In this document: piece after piece, positions 23,209-32,023 of the stretch | Layout of the letters: every line of letters begins with the position of its first letter | Position numbering within the stretch: position 1 is the stretch's first letter | Assembly (NCBI RefSeq): GCF_963678635.1 | Contig: NC_087067.1 | Location: 39,452,379 to 39,516,378, forward strand | Reading direction: 5' to 3' | DNA: 64,000 nucleotides | Origin: Symsagittifera roscoffensis | Taxonomy: Eukaryota > Xenacoelomorpha > Acoela > Convolutidae | The notes under the pieces: generated by a model | Database searches by the model: none | Told to the model about the DNA's origin: nothing | The model's input: the letters and a program-made list of their open reading frames with translations, nothing else | Position numbers and translations under genes: made by a program

Positions 23209-24327
23209 CAATTTAAAAATCCATCAAAAATTGCTACCCAACAGTCACAGAATCAGTCTTCACCGACATCATCCCAAGATAATCCAACACCACCTTCAAC
23301 TACTCAAAACCCTCAAACATCTACACGAATTTCTTTTCAAGACAATCCATACACTTTTGAAGAACGGCACGCTCGTTTATCTGAACCACTAGAACCAGTT
23401 CAACGACAAGCATCCCTAAGTGAACCAACATATAATCTTTACCCAACACTACCACAAGAACTAAGTAGAATACGAAACCTTAGTCAAAACCAAAACACAG
23501 CAGAAATAAATAGACAAATTATACATCCTCGACGAAATAGAAATTTTCAAACTCCCCGAGTTCATTTTGATATACCTCAATCCCCAACACAAACCACTCC
23601 AGAAAACACCACTGGTATCACACCAGAAACTCCTACACTTTTTTCACAACGAAGCACTTCCAGTCTACCTTCAGACTACTTAGGTTCAACACCAACATCT
23701 GAACAGATACGTGAAAATCCCTTTAACCCCCCAAACCTAACATCACGACTACCATATTGGACTACAAATTCATTCACACAAGGTGAACCAAATTATATTT
23801 CTACGGATACAACAACATCCTCATCACTACCAGAAACATTATCACTACCATCAACACCATCAATAAGTCAATCTTCACCACTACCCTTTAACTTAAATTT
23901 TCCAAATAATCTCGACGCCAGATATCGAGAACAATCATCTATAAATATTCCTTTAAGATTAGATTGGAATACATTCACGGCACCTCCACCATTATTTGGA
24001 CAACATCAAGAAAGTAACCGCCTTCATAACTGGGCACTTAATAGATTACAATATCGTCAAGATATTCACAACGATATCCGTGATCACAATATTCAAATAC
24101 TCCAACAAAACAGTTTACAATTAAAGTTTGAAATCACAGTTAAGTTAAATAATATTACCCAACATCCCTACCCATTAAATCCACCTAACATAACAGCTCA
24201 ATCACTACCACCACCGTTTATAACTACTGAAGTAATATACAAATACGACAGATACACCAAAAACACAATTGGTTACATTACATTTTATAATCCATACTCA
24301 GGATTATCATACACATGTATATTCTAA
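23209..24327 (+). CDS. 372-codon open frame without any ATG (spliced or recoded ORF)
   Basis: Opens after the stop at 23206-23208 and closes at TAA 24325-24327, overlapping the env-like ORF by 13 nt. I found no in-frame ATG. The first two thirds are rich in Ser/Thr/Pro/Gln; the last third looks more folded (region around LRLDWNTFTAPPPLFGQ and the Tyr-rich end near GYITFYNPY). The length and absence of stops in 1.1 kb of AT-rich DNA argue for coding. It must be reached by splicing, frameshifting or readthrough. No family recognised. Confidence 0.6.
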   Translation, partial: QFKNPSKIATQQSQNQSSPTSSQDNPTPPSTTQNPQTSTRISFQDNPYTFEERHARLSEPLEPVQRQASLSEPTYNLYPTLPQELSRIRNLSQNQNTAEINRQIIHPRRNRNFQTPRVHFDIPQSPTQTTPENTTGITPETPTLFSQRSTSSLPSDYLGSTPTSEQIRENPFNPPNLTSRLPYWTTNSFTQGEPNYISTDTTTSSSLPETLSLPSTPSISQSSPLPFNLNFPNNLDARYREQSSINIPLRLDWNTFTAPPPLFGQHQESNRLHNWALNRLQYRQDIHNDIRDHNIQILQQNSLQLKFEITVKLNNITQHPYPLNPPNITAQSLPPPFITTEVIYKYDRYTKNTIGYITFYNPYSGLSYTCIF

Positions 24328-26933
24328 AATTATTAATTTTTCTCCAAACCCTTTTTCTAATAACCTCAAATCAAAACATAAACCCTTCCCCTCGTACAGG
24401 ACCACAAGATTTATTAGTAACACATTACGATTGCGAAGAAAATGAACAAAAAACACTACATAAATATGCAATCAATCAGGTATCACAATGTGAAACAGAA
24501 CCACAAGCTATAGAAACCACAGATATAATAGCAACACTCTATTCAAAAGCCCGAGCTACAACAGTTACAGGTTATAAATTCACAGCAACATTTTCCGAAA
24601 AGAAAGTACATTGTTCACAAGTCTCGAACGGAAACAAAAACCGACTTGACCATGAATCATTCTACCAAAGTAATATAGAACGTCTTTTACATCTCAATCC
24701 TGACGATTGTAAAAATGAATTACTTAGACTAAACATCACACAAAATAAAAACTCCCAAAGAAAATTAGTTAATTTTCAAGTTTTTTCAGACTCTGTACAT
24801 CAATCACAACTTGAAAGACACCAAGGACATATAAAACTAGACGAAAAATACCCGTATAACGGCGCACACGGACGATTAACCTATGACCTACACGATAAAC
24901 ATTGGATACCACACATTGGTATAAATAACCCATCAAACTGCAAAGCAGACACGAAAAATAAAGGATACCAAGAAATAATGTTTTTCGATTGGAAAATACA
25001 ACTCGAAAAAATACAACTCACACGAGATTTATCTGATAATACAATGATCTATCAAGGAATCCGACTACCTTGTAAAAACGATCAAGGATATTGCGACCCT
25101 ACAACAAGAACACAAGCAACAATTGTTTGGTTCCCCGAAGACACATGTACAACATTTCAAGTAGCAAAAATACACGCTCGTATGATAAAATTTCACGAAA
25201 AATATTTCATACAATCAATTCCATATGAACAAGTCCATCCATCACGCAAACTAAGTTCCGATTTTAGAAACATAGACAATATAGAAAATAAATTGACACG
25301 TTTTCAAATATATCAAGAAACAGAACTTGCATGTAAATACAGGAATCCACTTCACAGAACACAATACTCTGAAATATTAGTTGAATATGAAAAAGGATTC
25401 GACATGACCACTGGTAAAGTAAAAATCGACCCATACGCCACAGGTCATCCTCTAAACGAAGGAACATCCTATATACCAGTTAATTTTCAAAAAAGCAACG
25501 GACAACCTGGTGGACATCTAAAACCTTATGACACCAGAAGCACACGCTTACAAGAATTATCACTAATGAATACTACATATTTTGGTAATATCCACTATGA
25601 TATTCATTTGGATATGAAACTAGACTATACAATTAGCCGCATTTTTCAAGAAATGTCACTCTCCGAATTAGAAACACTACATCAACTATGCGAATTAGAA
25701 CGAACACAAATACTACAATCACTTGCACTAGCAGTATTAAAAATACCCTACGCAGGATACTTATTATCAGGAAATAGATCAAATTTTTTAGACTACGAAG
25801 GAAACATTTTATGGTTTTATACTTGTACTAAAAAAGTATCACCACTATACGTTTTTGAAGATAAACGATGTTATAAAAGAATCCCTATCTTTTATAAGAA
25901 TAAAGTACATTTCGTGGATACACTTTCACGAAGAACCTATTTCTGGGATACCGCAGTCCCATGTGGATCAGAAAATAGCCACAATGTAGTACAACTAAAC
26001 CCTGATGAAAACAAATATTATCTTCTCACTCCATATCCCACATTAATGCAATCACTCAAAAAATTTTCACCAGAAAGCATTCGCGCTATTGCTCGAAACC
26101 CAAATATAGACTTACAATCAATAGGAATCTATTCAAAATCAGATATTCAACATCACATTAGAACACAACAATTCCAAGAATTATTAACACAAATGGACAC
26201 TATACAAAGACAATCAATAGACCAAAATTTACGCAAACTTGCAGAAACTGCAGGATTTGCCGATATCTACACGCAAGACTATAGCGGATATTTTAAAGAC
26301 ATTAAAGATTATATATATCTAAACGGCGAAAAATACCGTCCCCAAGATATATCACCCATTAACATTTTTAGCTTTGTTACACTCAAAAATGAGATCCTAG
26401 ATTTTCTAGGATGGCCCTACTACATCTTAGAAAAATTGACTATTTTATACGCAATGTTTAACTTTATTGGATTTCTTTTCTCACTCTTAAAAGGAATCTA
26501 CAATACATGTGCTATACACACACAAGTAAACAGACAAGCAAGCGTAGCACGCATACTTTTTGCAGGATTTTTTGGAATTTTTTCCACATCTATAAACAAA
26601 ATTCTTTTAGACGCACAAATAAAAGAATATAACACAAAAATAACAACACGACAAAATACATACGACGAAGAACATAACAATGTCGACCCACAGCCAACGG
26701 CACCACAATTACCACCCCTACCAAATAACCATCCACTATCCCTAGTCCCACGAAATTTTAGAAATTTAGCAATCACACATAATCCAAACTTTAGACTCAC
26801 CACATCACAAAGTCCCGTCCAACATATAATGACACATCAATCACAAGATGATAATACTTACGAACAAATTATTGAACAACCACATACCACCGCTTTTCAA
26901 TCTCAAAATAATAATTTTTTTAGCCCACGATGA
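24315..26933 (+). CDS. env: Env-like membrane glycoprotein (872 aa)
   Basis: Starts with a hydrophobic signal-peptide-like N-terminus (about residues 1-19), then a large Cys-containing ectodomain with several N-x-S/T sites (for example NIT, NTT, NRS). It has a strong hydrophobic segment near residues 706-733 and a second one near 742-765, and then a hydrophilic tail of about 100 residues. The position after pol is that of retroviral env. The Cys pattern at the N-terminus (YDC ... QC ... HC within the first 110 residues) is reminiscent of gB-like glycoproteins captured by invertebrate elements, but I cannot confirm this. I see no unambiguous furin site. The stop TGA overlaps the ATG of ORF-X (ATGA). 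The tail end of this ORF is duplicated in copies B and C upstream. Confidence 0.75.
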   Translation: MYILKLLIFLQTLFLITSNQNINPSPRTGPQDLLVTHYDCEENEQKTLHKYAINQVSQCETEPQAIETTDIIATLYSKARATTVTGYKFTATFSEKKVHCSQVSNGNKNRLDHESFYQSNIERLLHLNPDDCKNELLRLNITQNKNSQRKLVNFQVFSDSVHQSQLERHQGHIKLDEKYPYNGAHGRLTYDLHDKHWIPHIGINNPSNCKADTKNKGYQEIMFFDWKIQLEKIQLTRDLSDNTMIYQGIRLPCKNDQGYCDPTTRTQATIVWFPEDTCTTFQVAKIHARMIKFHEKYFIQSIPYEQVHPSRKLSSDFRNIDNIENKLTRFQIYQETELACKYRNPLHRTQYSEILVEYEKGFDMTTGKVKIDPYATGHPLNEGTSYIPVNFQKSNGQPGGHLKPYDTRSTRLQELSLMNTTYFGNIHYDIHLDMKLDYTISRIFQEMSLSELETLHQLCELERTQILQSLALAVLKIPYAGYLLSGNRSNFLDYEGNILWFYTCTKKVSPLYVFEDKRCYKRIPIFYKNKVHFVDTLSRRTYFWDTAVPCGSENSHNVVQLNPDENKYYLLTPYPTLMQSLKKFSPESIRAIARNPNIDLQSIGIYSKSDIQHHIRTQQFQELLTQMDTIQRQSIDQNLRKLAETAGFADIYTQDYSGYFKDIKDYIYLNGEKYRPQDISPINIFSFVTLKNEILDFLGWPYYILEKLTILYAMFNFIGFLFSLLKGIYNTCAIHTQVNRQASVARILFAGFFGIFSTSINKILLDAQIKEYNTKITTRQNTYDEEHNNVDPQPTAPQLPPLPNNHPLSLVPRNFRNLAITHNPNFRLTTSQSPVQHIMTHQSQDDNTYEQIIEQPHTTAFQSQNNNFFSPR

Positions 26934-28723
26934 GCCGCCAACTTGGATCACTCCATCGATCAAATTCCCATCCAACCAACCTTACCTCTTCAATCCCAAT
27001 AATACCACTTTTTGCTTTTCCGCCACCCGATTTTCCATCTAGCAATGTAACATCAGGCATGAATTCCGACACTAACTCACAAATTTCAGTTCTATACTCC
27101 ATTTCACAGCTAAATAACCCGAATATTGAAACCCCCGACGAATTTGCCGACTCAGAACCATCTCCATCCAATAATTTTCATAACCCTTCTCAGTTTTCTC
27201 AACCTCCTTTTCAACCCATATTGTCAAATAACCCTGACCCCATCACTCCTACACCCTCTTATGCTTCCCAAGTTACCCCAACCTACTCCTCATACCATTC
27301 TGACCAATCATCTCCAGACACCCCCCGAATCTCCCCAGAGCTAGACAATTTTATTACCCTCCAACAACAACCCTACCACCTTAACACCCCGACCATAAAC
27401 CAAATCTCCTCCACTACAAATTCATCCAATCCCCCTACACCCTCTTCAAATTATACTGAATCATTAGCACCATCATCCACATCAACTGAATCCTCACTCA
27501 ACACTAATAGAGCTTACCGCACTTTTAAAAGAAAGTTCCCCAACCATCCTTTCCCAGCAAAACCAGGAACAGCCCGTGAATACATCAACCACCCCCAGCA
27601 TACTAACACTAGAGAATTTTTAGCTATCACTTTACCCTCATTTCCACAATACACCTTAAACACAACTCATGACGCTAACGAAACACGCAACTTTGTAGAC
27701 GAATACGTTTTAATGCCCACTCTCTCTTGGACCTCATACTATCATTTCACTAACCCTCTTTGCTTACCTTTAACCAACACATCCATCGATATAGACCGAA
27801 ACAAAGACATGCTATATCGACTAACTACACCACTCACCGCTAGACAATTTACTTACGTAGGATATAAAAAATCACTAAAAATACACACTGCACCTAGAGC
27901 TAATGAATATACACTAGAATACTACGATCACAACATCATCAGAGCTAACCAAGATCAATTCTTAGACGACGATCGCTTCGCTAACCCACAAATCACCGAG
28001 AAATTTTTCATCAAGACACCATATGTATTTACACTAAACATCTTCGACCGAAAGTTTGATCACATTATTTCAGAAGCACTAACAAGCACACAAGCGTACG
28101 AAAGTTTTAAAGAACGCTTCCAAATCTTTTCACTAACCTTTCATTTCCTTGCACCACACGAAAGAGATTTACACTGCTCACACGATATTATGTTGCGAAC
28201 TAAACAAACACATACATACAGTTACTATCGTTTCATCCAAAATCACTTTGACCTCCACACACCCTCTAGACAACCACACCATCGCTTTCAATTCATCAAT
28301 TCAAAATACACTTCACCGTATTTCCTAAATTTCACATATTGTATTAAAGATACTAACCTTCATGGTATTCTTCGTAACTATGACCCCATAACCCAAATGT
28401 ATATTTTCTGCCCCATCACCAAGACCTTCAACGCCGAAGAATCCCGACCCTTCCTTATCCCGCACGAGTTTGTACAGCCTATAGAAATCCCCATTTTAGA
28501 ATTCATCCACAACACTAAATTTAACCACAAATTATATAACTTAATCCAAAACACACCTTATGAGTTTGCAGTAGGCACTGAAGAACTAACCACGATTAAG
28601 GCACTTCAATTGCTTTGGCCACTGCTTCAGACTAAAAATATCATCCGCATTCTAGCTAAACTACTAACAACTTCAGAACTAATTCACGACATCTTCCCCC
28701 ACGGTTTTTTCCCCGACGACTAA
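26930..28723 (+). CDS. ORF-X, unknown retroelement protein downstream of env (597 aa)
   Basis: Begins at the ATGA stop-start overlap with the env-like ORF, which is kept in copies A, B and C. The N-terminal about 200 residues are Pro/Ser/Thr/Asn-rich and likely disordered. The remainder is a dense, apparently globular region (from NRAYRTFKRK near residue 200) rich in aromatic residues and His, without a signal peptide or clear membrane span. No known family recognised. It is the part of the element most often preserved in the upstream decayed copies. TAA is followed three bases later by a splice-donor consensus. Confidence 0.75.
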   Translation: MSRQLGSLHRSNSHPTNLTSSIPIIPLFAFPPPDFPSSNVTSGMNSDTNSQISVLYSISQLNNPNIETPDEFADSEPSPSNNFHNPSQFSQPPFQPILSNNPDPITPTPSYASQVTPTYSSYHSDQSSPDTPRISPELDNFITLQQQPYHLNTPTINQISSTTNSSNPPTPSSNYTESLAPSSTSTESSLNTNRAYRTFKRKFPNHPFPAKPGTAREYINHPQHTNTREFLAITLPSFPQYTLNTTHDANETRNFVDEYVLMPTLSWTSYYHFTNPLCLPLTNTSIDIDRNKDMLYRLTTPLTARQFTYVGYKKSLKIHTAPRANEYTLEYYDHNIIRANQDQFLDDDRFANPQITEKFFIKTPYVFTLNIFDRKFDHIISEALTSTQAYESFKERFQIFSLTFHFLAPHERDLHCSHDIMLRTKQTHTYSYYRFIQNHFDLHTPSRQPHHRFQFINSKYTSPYFLNFTYCIKDTNLHGILRNYDPITQMYIFCPITKTFNAEESRPFLIPHEFVQPIEIPILEFIHNTKFNHKLYNLIQNTPYEFAVGTEELTTIKALQLLWPLLQTKNIIRILAKLLTTSELIHDIFPHGFFPDD

Positions 28724-28726
28724 CAG

Positions 28727-28806
28727 GTAAGTATGAATTAAATGAATATTACTAACTAATTAAAATATTAAAAAAACTCACCATTCTTTATTCATGTTTT
28801 CTTTAG
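28727..28806 (+). other. Apparent intron in the 3' UTR of ORF-X
   Basis: CAG|GTAAGTATG three bases after the ORF-X stop, a TACTAAC branch-like motif at about 28750, and TTTTCTTTAG at 28797-28806. The 80-nt interval has all canonical signals. Copies A, C and D keep GTAAGTATG, an ACTAAC motif and the ACATTTTCTTTAG acceptor at matching places (for example 1199-1283), so it has been conserved through divergence. Confidence 0.7.
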
Positions 28807-30339
28807 ATTTTTAGCCTTCATCTTCGATCATCTGAAAAATTCACAAAAGAAAAATAAAAAATAGCAAACTTCTTCAAAACTGTTTAAGACCCTTTTAACT
28901 TTTGCACCAACAATTAAATAAATATAATACCAATGCAGTAAATTAATTTATAAAATTTTCCCCCAAAGCACTAAATCTACATATGATGAAAATTTGTATC
29001 TTAAAATTCCCCCATTACTAGCAGTAAATTTCCAAATTCTATGCAGTAAATTAATAAAATGCAATTGCAGTACTAACCTTTTGATATTTTCATTCATTCG
29101 CACAGAAATTCTATCCACACTCACACAGCTCGCCCACGAAGAATTGTTTAAAATAATGAATTTCAGTTTCAAGTTTTCACACTCAACAACTCTAACATAT
29201 AATAACAAGTTTCAAACTTTCCTTTAACCCGGTTGGAAAGGAATCATATACTAAACAAAACTAACCAACGCAGCTTACTAAATACCACAAATCATAAAAT
29301 AACAGCATGACTAAGAAAAGGAAACCAACGGTACCCAAACCGGACTAACCCAGTTTAAAACTGGATAATTTATTCTTTTGAAGACTATTACAAAGTCTTA
29401 GAAAGAAATAATAAAACACAAAAAAGTCGAAAGACAAACCCATACCACAAACAATTTGCTTTTTGAACAAAGTACATAACCAACAAGACATAAGTAAAAC
29501 CACAACAAACCCAACATAAAATGTTGTCACATAACAGGACTCCTCATAAAAACCGCATGAAATCATACTCCCACACCTGGCCTAACCCACCAGGAAAGGA
29601 CGTCCTGAGCATGCTCTATAGCCGGCCTAACCCACCGCGCTACATCCACGCTTTGTGACCACACCTTTATTTTTAATAAGAGCTACTCAAGGGTGAGTAA
29701 CTCTTCAAAATAACCGAACTAAAACAAAAAGCTTTTGTGAAAACAACTAACTAAAATCATTATTAAAAAATATATTAAACTAATAAAAGATTTATAAAAT
29801 GTAAAATTACATGATGCAATATATAGATCAGAATACAACACCAAGGACGAACATCAAAAGACAAGACGACCTCACTACACTCGAGAGAGAATGACCAACT
29901 ACAATCGATATGCCGCTCACAATCACAACTCAAAGGATTTAGAGTACGACTTGACTTCGCAGAAAAGGACTTCATTGAACTAGACCAATGACCACCTCGA
30001 TGTTCAAGTATACGTACAGATCCGAGTAACCAGGCATCCCCTCCACGCACAATCTCCACGCCATTCCCGAGCTAGATCAAACACAAAAGAAGTTCTCTCC
30101 GAAGAACAGAAAAACCTGACATAGCCAACCATTCTGAAACCAGAATTGATGCTGTTGCAGAGACTCAGTCGTTGTCACAAGAAGAACACAACGCCTTGTG
30201 TCCTCAATTCCAGATCCCTGGAACTTCCTTAACAAAAAGGAAACAAAAGAAAAATGATGTTCGCCAAATACCAACGTCCATCATCCATCCTTGAACTACA
30301 GAAGAACTGTTCTAAAAAATTCTGTAAAACCCGGATGGG
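28807..30339 (+). other. 3' noncoding region of the giant element
   Basis: About 1.5 kb without convincing ORFs. A block near 29570-29670 (two CCTAACCCACC repeats around GGACGTCCTGAGCATGC, then CACGCTTTGTGACCACAC) is conserved in copies C and D (6940-7020, 9900-9990), which suggests a functional RNA or DNA element. No strong polypurine tract precedes the 3' LTR; the nearest is GGATGGG just before TGGAACC. Confidence 0.6.
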
Positions 30340-30749
30340 TGGAACCTGATCTAAACTATATTTTATGATTGGATAAATTAAATGTTTTACCAATGTAAAG
30401 TATTTAATATTAACCAATCATGATCCATCTAACTAACAACCCACTTATTTGTAAGTGCTGAAGTTACTTGTAATTTCAGCACCAGAGAGATTTGAATTTA
30501 ACTTAGAAATTAGTTGGACTCTCCCGAGCACTTCAGCAGCCGCAATAAACCAGTATACCCTAGATCTATTGAGCCTAGCAGAGACTAGTTAAACAGCCTG
30601 AGACTAGATAGTATAAGAGTAAGATTAGGATCGGTATTAGACTAAGAAGTTGCACGAATCTATCCGGCCGAAAATAAGATAGCGTGACGAGCAGACGGTG
30701 TACCCTATCCGAAATTACTCTATGAGTTATACACCCCACAAATAACTCA
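30340..30749 (+). repeat. 3' LTR
   Basis: 410 bp and nearly identical to the 5' LTR. Only one substitution was seen outside the last 20 bases; the end (TATACACCCCACAAATAACTCA) differs from the 5' LTR at four positions. It is followed by ATAAG, which does not match the left flank. Confidence 0.93.
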
Positions 30750-31823
30750 ATAAGAATTTATAACTATTGATAAATGTTGGTAATTTCTATTTAGTTCAAG
30801 GTATCTAAAGGGAAAAAATTAACCAAGAACTAATAGTTTCCACCAATGACTCTGTTTACGCCTTAGCAGATTTTAAAATTTGAGTTTTCAAAAAAAAGAT
30901 TTTTAAAAACTGAATCAAATCAGAATAATTTGAGCCGCCATTTTTTAATCATTTTTTGGCAGTTAGACTCATTGAGACGCTAACGCACCCTTAAGAGTTT
31001 GCAAATCATCCGCAACAAGTTTCTATGCATAATAGTAGATTACAATGGATCGTCATTATAAAAGTTTTGAGGAAAAAATTTTAAAATGATCGCTTATATT
31101 TGGTTAAGGATCAATAAAAAACCAAACAAAGTTGAATTCAAACTAAAGCAATATGATCAATCAATGTGTATGGATTATTATTGATGACATTGAGTTAATA
31201 GAGTATTCGGTTGAAAGAGTATTCGGTTATAATGGAGTAATAATGGATTATTTTAGCAGGCTATAATGAATTAAAAACTTTTTAAACGAGCCTAGATTTT
31301 CCAAAATCTTTGCGTATAAATTCAGAACTTAAGGTTACATTGAGTATTAGATTTAGCTGGTAAAATTTGTTAAAACTGTTTTCTACTTGTTTTCTTCACA
31401 ATTTGTCTGATTCTATCTTACTTCTGGTATCTCTAACAACCACCGTTTAACCCAGACTTAGTCCCATCATTCCTTTACTTACCATTCTCTCCCCAGCACA
31501 CTTACCGCTACCCCTTACACAGAACAACCCCCCCCCCCCGGTTGCACACCTTAAGGTTGTTTCAAACTCACGGTGGTGTAATTTAAGGATCGGTGCTGGT
31601 GAGGGGTTAAATGTGGGAAGGCAGGAGAGGGCCCGCAGCGAGGTTCCATGGATAATAATAGGTTTTAATCGATTTTCGTGGTCAAAAATGTTACCATTAT
31701 TATCAATTATACTTACACTTTGGGACCAAGCAATCAATTATAATCCATTATGATTCATTATTTTTTGAGAAATTAAATCGATTAAAATCCGTTACAAACC
31801 CACAACCTACTCTGTTTCTAAAC
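30750..31823. other. Intergenic flank, no gene seen
   Basis: AT-rich sequence with ATTATAATCCATTA / TTAATCGATT-type motifs (31650-31790) that recur near 63150-63330. There is a C-run at about 31530. No supported gene. Confidence 0.55.
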
Positions 31824-32023
31824 NNNNNNNNNNNNNNNNNNNNNNNNNNNNNNNNNNNNNNNNNNNNNNNNNNNNNNNNNNNNNNNNNNNNNNNNNNNNN
31901 NNNNNNNNNNNNNNNNNNNNNNNNNNNNNNNNNNNNNNNNNNNNNNNNNNNNNNNNNNNNNNNNNNNNNNNNNNNNNNNNNNNNNNNNNNNNNNNNNNNN
32001 NNNNNNNNNNNNNNNNNNNNNNN
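31824..32023. other. Assembly gap (200 Ns)
   Basis: A run of N of 200 bases, probably a placeholder of unknown true size. Sequence resumes four bases inside an exon of the duplicated ciliary gene. Confidence 0.98.

Larger units (their letters stand above)
11861..30749 (+). mobile_element. Giant (about 18.9 kb) env-bearing Ty3/gypsy-type LTR retroelement, near intact
   Basis: It is bounded by two 410-bp LTRs that differ at about five positions, four of them in the last 20 bp. A PBS-like TGG follows the 5' LTR. Gag-Pol is a single open frame with intact zinc knuckle, protease, RT, RNase H and integrase motifs in Ty3/gypsy order (integrase last, GPY motif). Upstream lie two accessory ORFs. Downstream lie two small membrane ORFs, an ATG-less frame, an env-like ORF and ORF-X. 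Typical Ty3/gypsy elements are 5-10 kb, so this one is unusually long. No matching target-site duplication is seen (TGATG on the left, ATAAG on the right). The + strand is A- and C-rich and G-poor throughout, unlike the flanks. Confidence 0.93.
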
